In this document: positions 33,628 through 44,498 of the stretch, piece after piece
Position numbering within the stretch: the first letter of the stretch is position 1
Layout of the letters: each line of letters opens with the position of its first letter
NCBI GenBank assembly: GCA_004380135.1
Contig: QXCR01000021.1
Location: 186,001-250,000, forward strand
Reading direction: 5' to 3'
Length of the DNA: 64,000 bases
DNA from: Stemphylium vesicarium
Taxonomy: Eukaryota; Ascomycota; Dothideomycetes; Pleosporales; Pleosporaceae
Program-made: the position numbers and the translations under genes
The notes under the pieces: model-generated
The model's input: only the letters and a program-made list of their open reading frames with translations
What the model was told of the DNA's origin: nothing
The model's database searches: none

Positions 33628-35492
33628 TATTGTGAGGCAGGCTGGGGAGAGAAAGCTGGAGATGAGACTCGGGGTACGGGTTGAGCAATCGAGGCCCTCT
33701 TGAACCCAACAAAAATCCACATCTGGCCTCCACTATTCATATGACGTCTGCCCCTAACGCTCATTGCGAAGAACTATTCCTCCACTCGGAGACGGTATGT
33801 CAGCGTGGGTCCCGCCATCACAGGACTCAGAGCGCAGAACATCGGCCTAAAATTTGACGTTGGGATCGGTGTGATAGATGCCATCGACGATAGGATGGCA
33901 GGAGTGTGTCGCAGTGGACCCTAGCATGACAGCATAGCGGTGCTCTATGGCGGCAGCCCCCTGTGGGCCCAACTATCTGACGACAAGCTTCACCCCCGTG
34001 CAGCAAAAAATCAGTAGTGATGTTCACTATCCACTTTCTACCGGCGCGCGCACACTCAACCGACAACAAAACGACTGTAGATCTGCATGCGGCTCAAGAT
34101 AAAGATGGGTCGAGTGGATCTAGAAGCCGCAACTTCTCAAGCAACTAGTAGACTCGCCCGGCAAGTCCTGAGTTGCTTAGTTTCCCAATGTCCATCTCGA
34201 AGGTCTGCCGACCAAAGTCTTTGCAAGACTTTCAGGCTTTGAGGCACACTAGCAATCGGCAAAAAGTCTGGGTGGCCAACAGTGTCGAAGTCGGCGTCGT
34301 GGGGACAGGTTCATTGGCTTTCAATATGAGGGGGCATGATGCGGTCTGGGTGCTGACCCTCACGCCGTAGTCGTCCGATTGGGGTATAGATGTGAGAGGC
34401 TCTGCGGGTGAAAAGTCTTAGTTCGGTGGCGTGACATCATAGCGCATGAACGCAAGTCCCGCCGCCGTTCGCGACGCGACACCTGGCAACGATCATCGCG
34501 CGACACGAAGGCCATGCTTTGTACGATGTCGGCCGCACCTCCTTGGGGCAACCTACCCGGAAACCCCAATCATGCGTTATATTCCGATGCGAGTCTCTGA
34601 CTAACGATCGCTTAATGTCGCGGTCGCGGATGCCTTTGCATCTCTCCAGGGCTGCCTCCCGTCAGCAGTATCGATCGCGAGGCCATACCTTTGATTCCAA
34701 GTCACTGTCGGAATCGGATCTTTCGTGCTCCTCAATGTGTTGTCTATTGATAGTATCGGGCGGCTACCCTCGTGCTGAGGTGCTCAGTATTAGGCATGAC
34801 GTGACCAAGTTGCTCCGCGTGTTCAATGTCTTGGCATGGGGCCTCAATGGCAATTGACCAACTTTCGTGTCTCACTATCATGAACATGAGCACCAAGTAT
34901 TCATTCATAGTGAATTCCATGTGTTTCAAGGTTACATCCTTTTATACCGCGATCATCTTGGGGATTGGAGGACAGCCCGCTAGCAAAAAGCCACTTGTTT
35001 ACATCAATGAACAGTCTCGATGCGGACATTGGACCGACCAGTCACTTAAAGCCTTCCGAGAAGAACCTACGTACATGTATACATTCCAAACCACTCTAAT
35101 TGGCCTAATTCCATATTATCGTCGTTATCGCTATTCAATACATCATCGCTTGATTTTCACTTAGATACTTCCGATCCCCTGGCAACCAGCATGATGTCTG
35201 GAGCTTACGTTCACGCTAGGCTCATACCATCTCCAAGGTAGAAAGCGGCACCCCAAAGCTTAGGCTTCGCTAATGCTGAGATGGTCACACTTCAGTCAGA
35301 TATAGCGAGCTATCCAAAACGTAGCATTGTGACCGTATTGTACCCATCGTACCACCATCACGAACGACTCTCGCAGATTAAGTCCACATTGTGTGAGCAT
35401 AATAGCGAATACAATGTTCACTGTCAATTATATTCACAGCAATCCGCGCGATTTCACCGAGTATATAAAGATTACCAACGAGATGTGATTAT
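33628..35492. other. Gene-poor stretch of about 1.9 kb
   Basis: This includes the transporter promoter. Only short frames without features occur. No repeat or RNA gene was recognised. Confidence 0.4.
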
Positions 35493-36758
35493 TTGAAAGA
35501 CCAGCAGTATCGGAACAAGAAACGCATTTTGTTACATCAAAACAAAGCAAAACAACGAAATCGCACACACATGTATAAGAAAAGTCCGAACTACCTATCA
35601 GAAACTGTAAACATGCAAGAAAACACTGCTTTCGAAGATAACCAGGCCGGTCCTGATGCGACATTCACAACTATGCCACGACCCAATTGGCGAGAAGTAT
35701 TCACTGACCTACTTCTCTATTCAGAGGGATTGAACACCCAAGATTTACCCGAAACCGTTACACTGGAGCGACTCACCCTGTCTTCTCCCGAAGAGCGCCA
35801 AGCGGGTAAACATGCCATCATGGCGGACATAAGCCAGTAGGTACCTGCAGGTAACTCATTGGAGAATAACCAACATTACCATCTAGACAACACTGACGAA
35901 ACCTCAGCAGATATGTATGAGCAGCTCCGAGAGAAGTATCTAGGTCCTGACTGGCGACAAAGCATTGCTGGCTTGAATTTTGGATTTGGTGAAGATGCGG
36001 AAAATGCGGAATTGATGACGGAAATGGGATATGATGAAAACTTCGAGCCAATGCTGTACAGGGCCATTGGGCGAGTGCCTATTCCATCGAGCCCACAGTA
36101 TAGGAACGACATGGGACAACGTGCTGGGACCAATCTGGACACCAAATTATTCTCTCGATCTCCCAGCCTGCCCAGTTCGAAAAGCGGAGACCTCTGTGGA
36201 AGACCGGTTTGTCGATCCCTTTATTACTGAAATCTGCTCGGCAGATTTGATTCGCTGTCCAGACAACGCCCCTTCTGAGGATCTTGATAACCTTACCTTC
36301 TTCAGCCGTGAGTACGTGCGCTCGCTGCGTCTTCTTAAGTTGAAGAAGCGCTGGTACCATATCACCATTACAGATTGGATGAGGGAAGTTAATACCCTCA
36401 TCAAAGCCGTTCCAACCCAGCCAACGACTTAGCTCCCTGGGCTCTGTTGTCGTCTTGATTCGGTCTCTACTACGTCGGTATGCAAGGCATTCCGTCTAAT
36501 AGGCGCTTCAAAGTAAAAATGGCGCTCACGAAGAAGATGGAAGAGATGGCGAAACTACGCATGGAGGAGAGCAAGGCGGCCGTGTTGGAGTGGTTGGAGG
36601 TCAGGAATTTGAAGGCACCTCGAAGCACGTGGCCGGATGTAAAGAAGGCCGTGGATGAAGACTGCGAGAACAGGGGTAGTTTGCTACTTGGCACGATTCC
36701 CGAATTCACCTATGAGATTGCGCGGAGCATGTCTCAAAAGTGGTCATGGGTCGATTGA
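35493..36758 (+). pseudogene. Uncharacterised, probably broken gene
   Basis: Coding-like sequence runs in one direction but changes state several times. Frame 35493-35840 (NWREVFTDLLLYSEGLN) ends in TAG; the same frame resumes and continues to about 36117 (EQLREKYLGPDWRQ, FEPMLYRAIG). The signal then moves to the next frame (RFVDPFITEICSADLIRC, WYHITITDWMREVN) until 36432. A last segment at 36480-36758 is helical and basic (ALTKKMEEMAKLRMEESKA) and ends SWVD. A weak intron (GTGCTG at about 36124 to CCCAG at about 36169) would join the second and third parts in frame, but the first TAG has no good splice escape. No family is recognised. Confidence 0.4.
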
Positions 36759-37717
36759 GCAACGAGATGGAAATTGTTCTGGGTTTGTAGTAAAAGTAGA
36801 TGATAAATGAGAATATGCAAGGTGCACAGCGCAGGATTGTTTTGAACCCACCTGCACACGTTGTTCGCATTGTCGCCATGACGTCACACCTTCTCCACCG
36901 CTCCCCTCCATTTTGTGGACCCTACAAGGTTACTCTCCCCACCAAGCTCACATGCAGAAATTTATTGAGGATGGTAATTCAGTTCTGCAATGCAGTCCCG
37001 CAGTCATCGTGGGGACTTCTGAGGTGTAGTGGACACAGTCGGCATTCAGAGAAGAGGCGAAGAGTGCGGTCCCGCGATGGAACCACGTGGGCGTAAGAAT
37101 CGAGCCTAGCGCCGATGTCGCTGCTGGTGCTTCCATCATGTAGGGTCATCACGTTCGTCACATTCATCTACCAGCAATTCCTCAACACTTTTACTTTTCC
37201 AAGCTGCAACCCTTTGCACAATTGCATCCGCAATTGCATAATGGTTTAGGGTCTGCGCGAATGTACCTGGGGCGCGTCCGTGCTATTAGATAACGAAATG
37301 TTCACGTCACGCTGCAACGACGTCTCAGCATCATCAGAAGGTCGCAAACATCATCTCTGCACTCCAATTACATAGCTGGCGCTCAGTAGAGCCACTCGGA
37401 GTGATCGCATGCAGAACTGAAGACGCAAGGAATCTCTATCTAGGTAATGTATTGGACGTGCTGATGTTCGAGCTGAGAGTGATGTAGTCCATACCACTAG
37501 ATCACGTTATTGACCAATGCGCCAACTGCTAATTATGATTTATTCATTATAGAATCGTTGAACATGTCGCTGACGAAGTACTGACGACAGAATAAAGGAA
37601 GACAGTAGAGAAAGTATAAGATTAGACCGCCTAATGACAGATTTGCTGCTCGACGTCAAACACCATAACATAGCTCTCTTCTACACCACTCTTACATAAC
37701 AGTCAATACTACACGCC
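36759..37717. promoter_or_regulatory. Upstream region of con-10
   Basis: This is a spacer of almost 1 kb leading into the con-10 gene. The last 40 bases are C/A-rich leader sequence (CTTACATAACAGTCAATAC). A long promoter fits a developmentally controlled gene, but no specific site is claimed. Confidence 0.4.
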
Positions 37718-38007
37718 ATGTCTAGCAACGACAACCCCGGAAACTTCGCCAACCGCCCCAAGGACGAAGTCAAGTCCGCTGCTCAGAAGGGTGGAGAGAA
37801 TTCCCACAGCGGGGGGTTCGCCTCCATGGATGCTGATAAGCAGGTGCGCACGCCCTTCTTTGACACTATTTGATGATTACTCTAGCTAACGTTTTTTTCT
37901 ATCAGCACGAAATTGCTTCCATGGGTGGCAAGGCTTCGTCTGGTAGCTTCGAGCCTGGAAGTGAGAAGGCGAAGGAAGCTGGCAGAAAGGGTGGAGCGAG
38001 TTCTTGA
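37718..38007 (+). CDS. con-10: Conidiation-specific protein 10 (KGG-repeat stress protein)
   Basis: This is a small hydrophilic protein that accumulates during conidiation and desiccation or light stress in ascomycetes. Exons are 37718-37843 and 37906-38007 (62-nt intron, GTGCGC donor, ATCAG acceptor), giving 75 residues. Three KGG/GGK-type stress-repeat units are visible: SAAQKGGENSHSGGFASMD, HEIASMGGKASSG and EAGRKGGASS at the very end. Gly, Ser and Lys dominate and there is no hydrophobic core, as in bacterial KGG general-stress proteins. Intron position after the first repeat is usual for con-10 genes. Confidence 0.93.
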
Positions 38008-38525
38008 AGTTGATGGATGATACTGCTCGAAAACTAGTGTCCAAGAGGGTCGTTACTGTCGCACCTGGAAAGCTAGCCGGCAGAAGATAAAAAATCACAA
38101 CACTGTTTGTGCATTGTTTTCAGAACAGTCTTGTGAAGCGGTATACATATGTTACATTGTTTTGATGTGATGTTACCTAACCAGGCATCACATTTTTGAT
38201 CCCCGTCATAAAGTATGAGCATGAGAAGCGTGAATAGAACCGGATCCGTTCCATCTCACAACACCCAAAGCCCCAATACGTCATGCATATGCTAAAAGAA
38301 AGTCCCAGTGTCAAAAGAAGGCCCAAGGCTGGTCATGCGCGACCAAGGGCCTGAGGAAGAAAAGAAGGTAGAAGAGAAAAGAACCCAGCGTCCAGGAACA
38401 TGATGAACGAATGAATGTGAAGATAAACACACAGAAAAACAGTATGTGCGAAGAGAAGAGAATGAGCACCATATCACGCTCTAGGCGCGGCGGCACTGGC
38501 TTGCGAGCCCACATCGGCCCGGCGC
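38008..38525. other. Convergent 3' spacer, con-10 / LPMO
   Basis: This holds the 3' untranslated regions of the two facing genes. A purine-rich stretch occurs around 38290-38460. No gene is seen. Confidence 0.4.
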
Positions 38526-39758
38526 TTAACCGTACATGTCGCAAGTCATGGTCTTGATCTCGTACTCGCTCTGGCCTTCAACAACACCGCAAGACACATC
38601 CCAGCCGAGCTCGAAGTCGTCGCTCTCGGGCATGCGGTCCTTGGCGCCGGCAGCGCAGTTGGCATCGACGGTGTAATATGAAGTCTCCATAGCCGGGGCA
38701 GAGTTCCAGTCGCAAGCGTCGACACGCTTGTAGAAGGTGCGGCGGTGCAAACGGAGGGCCTTGCGCTCGACTGCCTTGTCGGTGGAGTCGCATGAGCAGC
38801 GGGCGGCGAGGGTAAGCTCATCGCGGCGGCAGTCGCAGCGCGAGCCGTCGACTTGGTAGCGACGGGTGTTGGGTTGTACCTTCTTGTGGGCGCGACCCCA
38901 CCAGGAGTGGTCGCGGTCTTCCGAAGAGTCAGAGTTGGCAGCCTCGGTGGGCTGGTAGTCCTGGTAGATGGTAGTCGCGACAACGGTGGTAATGGTAACA
39001 GCAGCGCCGCCGTTGTTGCCGTCAGCTGGAGCGACAGGAGTAACAGCCGGAGCTGGTGCCTTGTCGTAGTCCTCGTCGCTGCTGGGCTCCTCAGGCTCAG
39101 AGTAAGTCGGTTGAGTCTCCTCGGGCGCAGCCTCAGAGTATGCTGGTTCTTCTGGCTGAGTAGCAGAGGACGAGGGCTCACTGGGCTCGGTACCGGAGCC
39201 GCTACCACCGCCACCAATGTGGACCTTGGCACAGTTCTCAAAGGCCTCATGCTCGCGGTTGAGCCATAGCCACATGAAGATAGCGTCGCCTTCAGGCATG
39301 TTGGTGGGAACCTTGAAGTCAAAGGTTTGAGCCTCTGGTGAACCATCTTCGGTGGCGTGGGGGCAGGCGCCGTGGTAAGAGGCGGCTAGCTTCCAGGTCT
39401 TGCCCTTGTCGGTAGAGAAGCCAACCTGGCAGGAACCTCCGTAGTGAGTGCCACCAGGAGCAGCTGGGTCGTAGTCGTGGTCGGTCAGCTGGAAGTAGGC
39501 ATCCTGACCGGGCTGCCAAGTAACGGTGGCTTCCTCAGTATCGAACTTGTCGAGGTGGCCGCGGCAGAGACCAGGAGAAGGTCTGCTGTCACCGCCATCG
39601 GAGCCACAGCATCCAAGTGGGAAGTTGAACTCGGAGTCGATATTGGTCGACTGAGGGTTGATGGATGGGGCTCCACCGAGCGGAGCAGGGTAGTACATGC
39701 TCATATGAGCTTGAGCTGCGCCAGCCAGGGCGAGCATAGAGAGAGCTGTCGTATACAT
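38526..39758 (-). CDS. AA11-like lytic polysaccharide monooxygenase
   Basis: This is a secreted copper enzyme that would oxidatively cleave chitin or a related glycan. The frame encodes 410 residues without introns. I start at the Met (39758) directly before the signal peptide TTALSMLALAGAAQA; an upstream in-frame Met would add about 22 residues. Cleavage after AQA leaves H19 as the mature N-terminus, the histidine-brace residue. The catalytic domain (19 to about 210) has CCGSDGG, THYGGSCQVGFS, SYHGACPH (a candidate second copper His) and ending FENCAKVHIG, all in line with AA11 proteins. A Ser/Thr/Glu/Pro-rich linker (about 210-300) leads to an unusual C-terminal module of about 110 residues with many Cys (RCDCRRDE, CSCDST, CDWNSAP, CDMYG end). 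Confidence 0.8.
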   Translation of the reverse strand: MYTTALSMLALAGAAQAHMSMYYPAPLGGAPSINPQSTNIDSEFNFPLGCCGSDGGDSRPSPGLCRGHLDKFDTEEATVTWQPGQDAYFQLTDHDYDPAAPGGTHYGGSCQVGFSTDKGKTWKLAASYHGACPHATEDGSPEAQTFDFKVPTNMPEGDAIFMWLWLNREHEAFENCAKVHIGGGGSGSGTEPSEPSSSATQPEEPAYSEAAPEETQPTYSEPEEPSSDEDYDKAPAPAVTPVAPADGNNGGAAVTITTVVATTIYQDYQPTEAANSDSSEDRDHSWWGRAHKKVQPNTRRYQVDGSRCDCRRDELTLAARCSCDSTDKAVERKALRLHRRTFYKRVDACDWNSAPAMETSYYTVDANCAAGAKDRMPESDDFELGWDVSCGVVEGQSEYEIKTMTCDMYG

Positions 39759-40184
39759 CGTGTTTTTGATTGGTGTTTCGTAAAGACTGTGACCGTTGTG
39801 GATGTAGAAGATCGAGGTCTTCAAGTACTGTCGAATCCGAAGTGACTTTGTTTTAACAATGACGACTGTACAGAGTAGCTGAAAAAAATAAATGAAAGAC
39901 GATCCTGCGCTTTCAAAAAAAAAGTGAATGAATGTAGAAGGAGTGTAGACGAAGGCTAGCTTGTCACAAGGGAGTGTGTGCGATTGTCACTGGGAGTGAT
40001 GTCCTTTTTCACAGTGGGACACGTCCAACCTTTAAATCATCCGCTGACGGATGCCACCATGACCACTGGTGGCCTGGTCTACGATTTGCCTCGGCACACT
40101 CAGACTCAGCGGCTGGAGACCGTTGCGTGACCAGCATGTTAGTAGTATGTGCCCAAAAGTGGAGCTTAGTCTATGTCCCCTGAG
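39759..40184. promoter_or_regulatory. LPMO promoter and left flank of transposon
   Basis: This is the upstream region of the minus-strand LPMO gene. A run of nine A residues lies near 39915. The transposon has inserted about 430 bases upstream of the LPMO start. Confidence 0.4.
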
Positions 40185-40186
40185 TA

Positions 40187-40213
40187 CGGAGGTGGCTTTC
40201 AAAAGTTCTTGCT
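40187..40213 (+). repeat. Left terminal inverted repeat
   Basis: This is 27 bp beginning CGGAGGTGGC. It is the inverted match of 41668-41694 with a single G/A difference at position 6. Confidence 0.95.
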
Positions 40214-40284
40214 AGCACGGATCCACGGGCTGATCTATCGGCCCGATTTCTCTTGGCACAATACAGAATCTTTTGAAGCTGTAG

Positions 40285-41612
40285 ATGGCCAGTATACTCA
40301 TTTTCTTTGGTGTTCTAATGGCTCCTAATACAGATCTCTCTACACGTGCCTTGATTGTCACTTTGAAGTCTCCTTTTGGAGGCAAATCAACGAGCCAGAT
40401 CAGCGCAATCACTGGCATCTCTCCACGCACGATTGACGCGATCTACGGCCGAGCCTGCCAGCGAGGCTTTGAGCCAAATGGGCCAACGATAAAGCTCCTC
40501 CCCGAACACCTTGAAGACGCTCCTCGTACGGGCCGTCCACGAAAGCAAGAGGCTATTCAAGAAGCTGCTATCGAGAAAGTACGCCGTGATCGATATGGAC
40601 GAGAGAAGAGCTGTGCTGACATAGCTGGTGATCTTAGTCTTCAAGGTCACGACGTTTCATCTACAACGGTGTGGAGAGTCCTCAAAGCAGCAGGATACAA
40701 CAAGACCAAGCCGACGAGGAAGCCCGGGTTGACGAAGAAGATGAGACAGGAGAGACTCAAATGGTGTCTTGCTCGTAAGGACTGGACGCTTGAGGATTGG
40801 AAGAACGTCATCTGGTCAGACGAGACCTCTGTCGTGCTCAATCATCGCCGTGGTAGCTATAGCGTGTGGAGAAAGGCAGAAGAGGCCTTCATAAGATCTG
40901 TTATTGAGAGAGGTGGAAAGGCTACTCTGAGTTCATGTTCTGGGGCTGCTTCTCGTACGACCATAAAGGCCTCTTCCATGTATGGAGGCCGGAGACGGCC
41001 CAAGAGAAGAAGGAAGCAGCTTTCAAGATTGATGAGATGAATGAGATCTTAGAGCCTATTATAAGAGAGGAGTGGGAACTCTTAACGGGTATGAAGAGAA
41101 TGGGCTTAAGAAACAAGCCTGGTAGGGCTCCTCAATGGAGATGGATAAAGGATAATGGAAAGCTAACTCGTGGTAACGATATAGGTGGTATTGATTAGTG
41201 GCGTTATCAAACTCAAGTCCTTCGCCCAAAGCTTCTTCCCTTTGCAAAGGAGTGTATAAGAGAGAGGCCAGGTACTATCGTCCAAGAAGATAAGGCTCCC
41301 TCTCATGCCCATTATGCTCAGCGTCTTGTATATGTACGAGAGAGTACAGAGAAGCTCTCCTGGTGTGGCAATTCACCCGATCTCAACGCTATTGAGCCAG
41401 CCTGGCCATGGCTAAAGAGGAGAACAACTAAGAAAGGAGCTCCTAAGAATAGAGTAGAGGCAACAAAACTATGGGAGCAGGCCTGGAGCGATCTCCCACA
41501 GTCACAGATCCAGGCTTGGATAGAGAGAATTCCTGTACACGTTCAGAAGATCATTGAACTTAACGGTGGTAATGAGTATAAGGAAGGCAGAGGCCTGCCA
41601 AGAGAACGTTGA
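40285..41612 (+). pseudogene. Tc1-like DD34E transposase, frameshifted
   Basis: The start may be 40285 or the Met at 40318 (MAPNTDLS). An N-terminal helix-turn-helix (TSQISAITGISPRTIDAIYG) and a second paired-type HTH with GRPRK between them would bind the inverted repeats. Catalytic residues are visible: D in VIWSDETS, D in QEDKAPSH, and E in NAIEPAW. Exactly 34 residues separate the last two, the DD34E spacing of Tc1 elements. Lesions: loss of one base at about 40928 (frame moves from KATL to EFMFWGC), and TAG at 41196-41198 where TGG is expected (GGID*WRYQ). The terminal TGA is at 41610-41612. Confidence 0.92.
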
Positions 41613-41667
41613 GACTAGGCTGTCCATATTTCGGTAGTATTTCGGTCGTATTTGAGTTACCCCTGTC

Positions 41668-41694
41668 AGCAAGAACTTTTGAAAGCCACTTCCG
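41668..41694 (-). repeat. Right terminal inverted repeat
   Basis: This is 27 bp, the inverted copy of 40187-40213, followed by the TA duplication. Confidence 0.95.
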
Positions 41695-41696
41695 TA

Positions 41697-43802
41697 CGCT
41701 GCGAGCCAATCTGAGGGCCATGTTCGTTCCCGTACCTGCGGATACGAAGTTAGCTCGCCCTGTTTCGAAACAGCGAGACGCGGGAGCTTGTGGAGTCTCG
41801 AGTGAAAGTCTGTCCGGGCCCGCGATGGAGTTTCTGCTGCTCCTGGCTGGCGAGGCTCGGACCAGGTTTCACGCTCTGCCGTTTTGGGCGTAGCAGCGGC
41901 GCGTGTTTCCGACCAGGATCCCCATCGTGGAGAATCACACACGAGGCTTTCCGCGATGATTAGTAAATAATTAGGAGCTGACTTGTTTCACCAACAGAGA
42001 TCTTTAGGTTCCCTCGGCTCTTTTTGCTGCCTGAGATGCGCGTTCCAGGGATGTCATCGGCGCCAGAGTTGACAAAACTTCTATCGTCTTCTCGCTTGCT
42101 CTCGCCACGTACTTGCGATCATCCTTTCCAAATGTTTCTATATACCCGAGATCCTACGTATATACGCTCCACATTCCTTATACATAACGGGTGACTGTTG
42201 CCGTTGATTTAGCCGCCCGTTCGTATTACTTTGCCTTGGGAATGTGTTTATGTGTAATAGAGTTGATGACATGGGCTGCCCGACGCCCCCTCGAGCGGGC
42301 CACAGGTGCCGGCAGCGGCTACATGCTACCTTCTGCAAGTGTTCCGCCTGGACGTAGGCCTCCGTCAGTCCCAGTGGCCAGGTGTCATGGTGTGTTCTCC
42401 TGCAGGTTGCAGGTTCTAGGGGATGGCCGATCGTCTTTTTCCACACACCCGTCCGGGGCCAAGGCTCAACGCCGTCTGTCAATGCGGGGCCCGCAGTCCG
42501 GCATCGCGGCGGCATCTACGCGCGAGGTCTACATACACACCTGCTCGATACAGCAAAATACGAGCATAGTGTCTGGACATCGCGGCCAAATGGCTCTTTT
42601 CTAAAGTTGTGCGGGTGTTGCACGATTGTGCCCATCATCGCATTGCTTGCGTGGCTTCCCCATCAATGGCCCCTCTCGACCACCACCACCTTGGAAACAA
42701 TGCCGGAGTCAGGTGTCAAGAAGCACAGTATGTAACCAGACCTTATAGCATCAGCAGATGCTATTCTGGGCCAAGAACCTTGGCTCTCAAGGTTCCTGGG
42801 GTTAACACAAGAGCCCGGCAACCACCCTCTTTCACATTCCCGTTTCTCAAAACCTTCTCTTCGCCCATCAAATTTCATCGAAACAGTCAGGTCAGAATTA
42901 CGGACTCGAGTGCTCATTCCAGGCCAGCCACTAAAAGGGCCAGGCAGGCCAAACACAGTCTCGCTGAAGCGCACGGTGGCACAAAACTAAGACTACGCCC
43001 GCTAAACGATCCCAACCGCCTTGTTGTTTCACCACAGCATGACCTGCTTTATCGATTGGAGGGAAGCGATATCTGCAGGGAATCTGTCGCGGCCCGCCCA
43101 GTAGAAGAAAGACAGGCGAGGCCCTCCCCGTATTCCTTACTTCTTTTCCCCGGGTGATTCGGGTAATCATGTTCATTTGGGACCCGCCGTTTTGGACACA
43201 GACGACCTTGTACGTACCAGGCTCGAGTATGCGATATCCTGGAATTTGAGTAACGGCCAGTGAGACATCGTATAGCCTTTCCCCCCTGACATGCTGCGAC
43301 TAATTTCTTTAATGGTTCCGCGACGTGTCTGGCCACCATGTGCCAGTGACCGCGTTTTGCCTTTTTGCTTTTTGGTCACCGCGTCAAACTTGGACCCTCA
43401 ATCTCGGACTATGACGTTCGTTTGCCATGCTGGCAGCACACTCTCCATGTAGACACTGTAACATGGGGTGAACTAGTAATTCTATGCTTGGTTTGACGTT
43501 TCCCGACAGCTGCGCGTCATTCACATGGCTCCACGACAGATGTGAGCCTGGTTGCATGTCGTCGCACGACCTGAAGGACCCTCATGTCGGCACATCCGAC
43601 CGCTGTCTCAAAAGGAAAGAGACGGACACATTCTTCGTCGCCAGCCGCCAAGATCTCGCTCCTCCAAAAGAAAAACGCCCGATGGTCCCCTTTTCAATGC
43701 GATAGCGGACCGTAGACCCCCTTCTACATGCAGTATTCGCCACGAGGACGCGTTTACATCTCACATCGGTCTTTCCCACACAGCAAAATAACTGAAATGA
43801 AA
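41697..43802. other. Gene-poor stretch right of the transposon
   Basis: About 2.1 kb with only short, mutually overlapping frames without recognisable features. No gene, RNA or repeat is supported. Confidence 0.4.
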
Positions 43803-44498
43803 TCATCTCGTAACACCCAGAAATCTCAGTTCTCTCGGCAGTCCATCGAATCCACAAGAGCTGAACTTCCACCACTCAGCTTTTTTCCGCCCAACCCACC
43901 ACCGATGAGTCTTACCCTCCGGTCCCAGACCCTCCGGTAACATCTGCGGTACACTTTCTGACGTGGCATCGTGGTTTGTCCAGAGCGCAGGTAGCTGAGT
44001 CGTTTTGTCTAGGCTGACGTAGCCCTTGCTGCCGTTCGAAGAGGCACGGGGGGCGCCTAGGTGGGTTCTGAGAGAAGGCATGAAACCCTCCATCATTCCC
44101 TGACATATGCCTGGACTGAAGTTGTTTCGTCCAGATACGCAGGATTGCAAATAGTTTCCCCATTCAATCGCCTTCTCGTGTCCGTCGAACGTGGCCCCTA
44201 GTAACGCAAAAAGGCATTGGTATGTCGCCAAGCTATATCCTACGAAATCGGCATATTCGGGTATCGGCATGTGGGGTGCTTGGATGTATATGCTGTTCAA
44301 GGCGCGGATGAGACAATTGAATAGGGTGTTCCGTTCCGAAGTGGCTTGGGGATCTTGGACTGTAATGGCGACAGATGTACTTGGGTTGAAGAGCAGTATC
44401 ATTGGTCCTGCTTCCCATGAGAAAGGCATGTGTCTGTAGGCAGACCCGTTGTGTGGCATTGTGAGTGTGGCGTCGAGTTCTCCGTTGCTTTCTGGCAT
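43803..44498 (-). CDS. Hemerythrin-like protein lacking its metal core
   Basis: The 231-residue frame resembles fungal hemerythrin/HHE-domain proteins: FNCLIRALNSIYIQAPH matches the helix 1 region, DFVGYSLATYQ helix 2, then AIEWGNYLQSC and the C-terminal WWKFSSCGFDGLPRELRFLG end. In the family I know, a segment with HHxxEE and FP.IE carries iron ligands between helix 2 and the next helix. Here the chain passes from YQCLFALLGATF directly to DGHEKAIEW, and most His/Glu ligands are missing. It may be a degenerate copy, a gene with an undetected exon, or a member that no longer binds iron. No stop interrupts the frame. The start at 44498 (MPESNGE) is the first Met. Confidence 0.5.
   Translation of the reverse strand: MPESNGELDATLTMPHNGSAYRHMPFSWEAGPMILLFNPSTSVAITVQDPQATSERNTLFNCLIRALNSIYIQAPHMPIPEYADFVGYSLATYQCLFALLGATFDGHEKAIEWGNYLQSCVSGRNNFSPGICQGMMEGFMPSLRTHLGAPRASSNGSKGYVSLDKTTQLPALWTNHDATSESVPQMLPEGLGPEGKTHRWWVGRKKAEWWKFSSCGFDGLPRELRFLGVTR

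Larger units (their letters stand above)
40185..41696 (+). mobile_element. Tc1/mariner transposon, inactivated
   Basis: The element proper is 1508 bp (40187-41694), bounded by TA on each side (40185-40186 and 41695-41696), the target duplication expected of this superfamily. Imperfect 27-bp terminal inverted repeats with one mismatch lie at both ends. It contains one transposase reading frame on the plus strand, broken by a frameshift and a TAG, so the copy is non-autonomous as it stands. Its position next to the LPMO promoter could affect that gene. Confidence 0.95.

Noticed and set aside
38546..39346. 266-codon minus-strand frame inside the LPMO gene
   Set aside because: It is a Leu/Pro/Arg/Ser-rich shadow of the LPMO coding region in another frame.
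42138..42604. Overlapping frames right of the transposon
   Set aside because: Both strands are open over the same GC-rich stretch, with no domain or splice signal.
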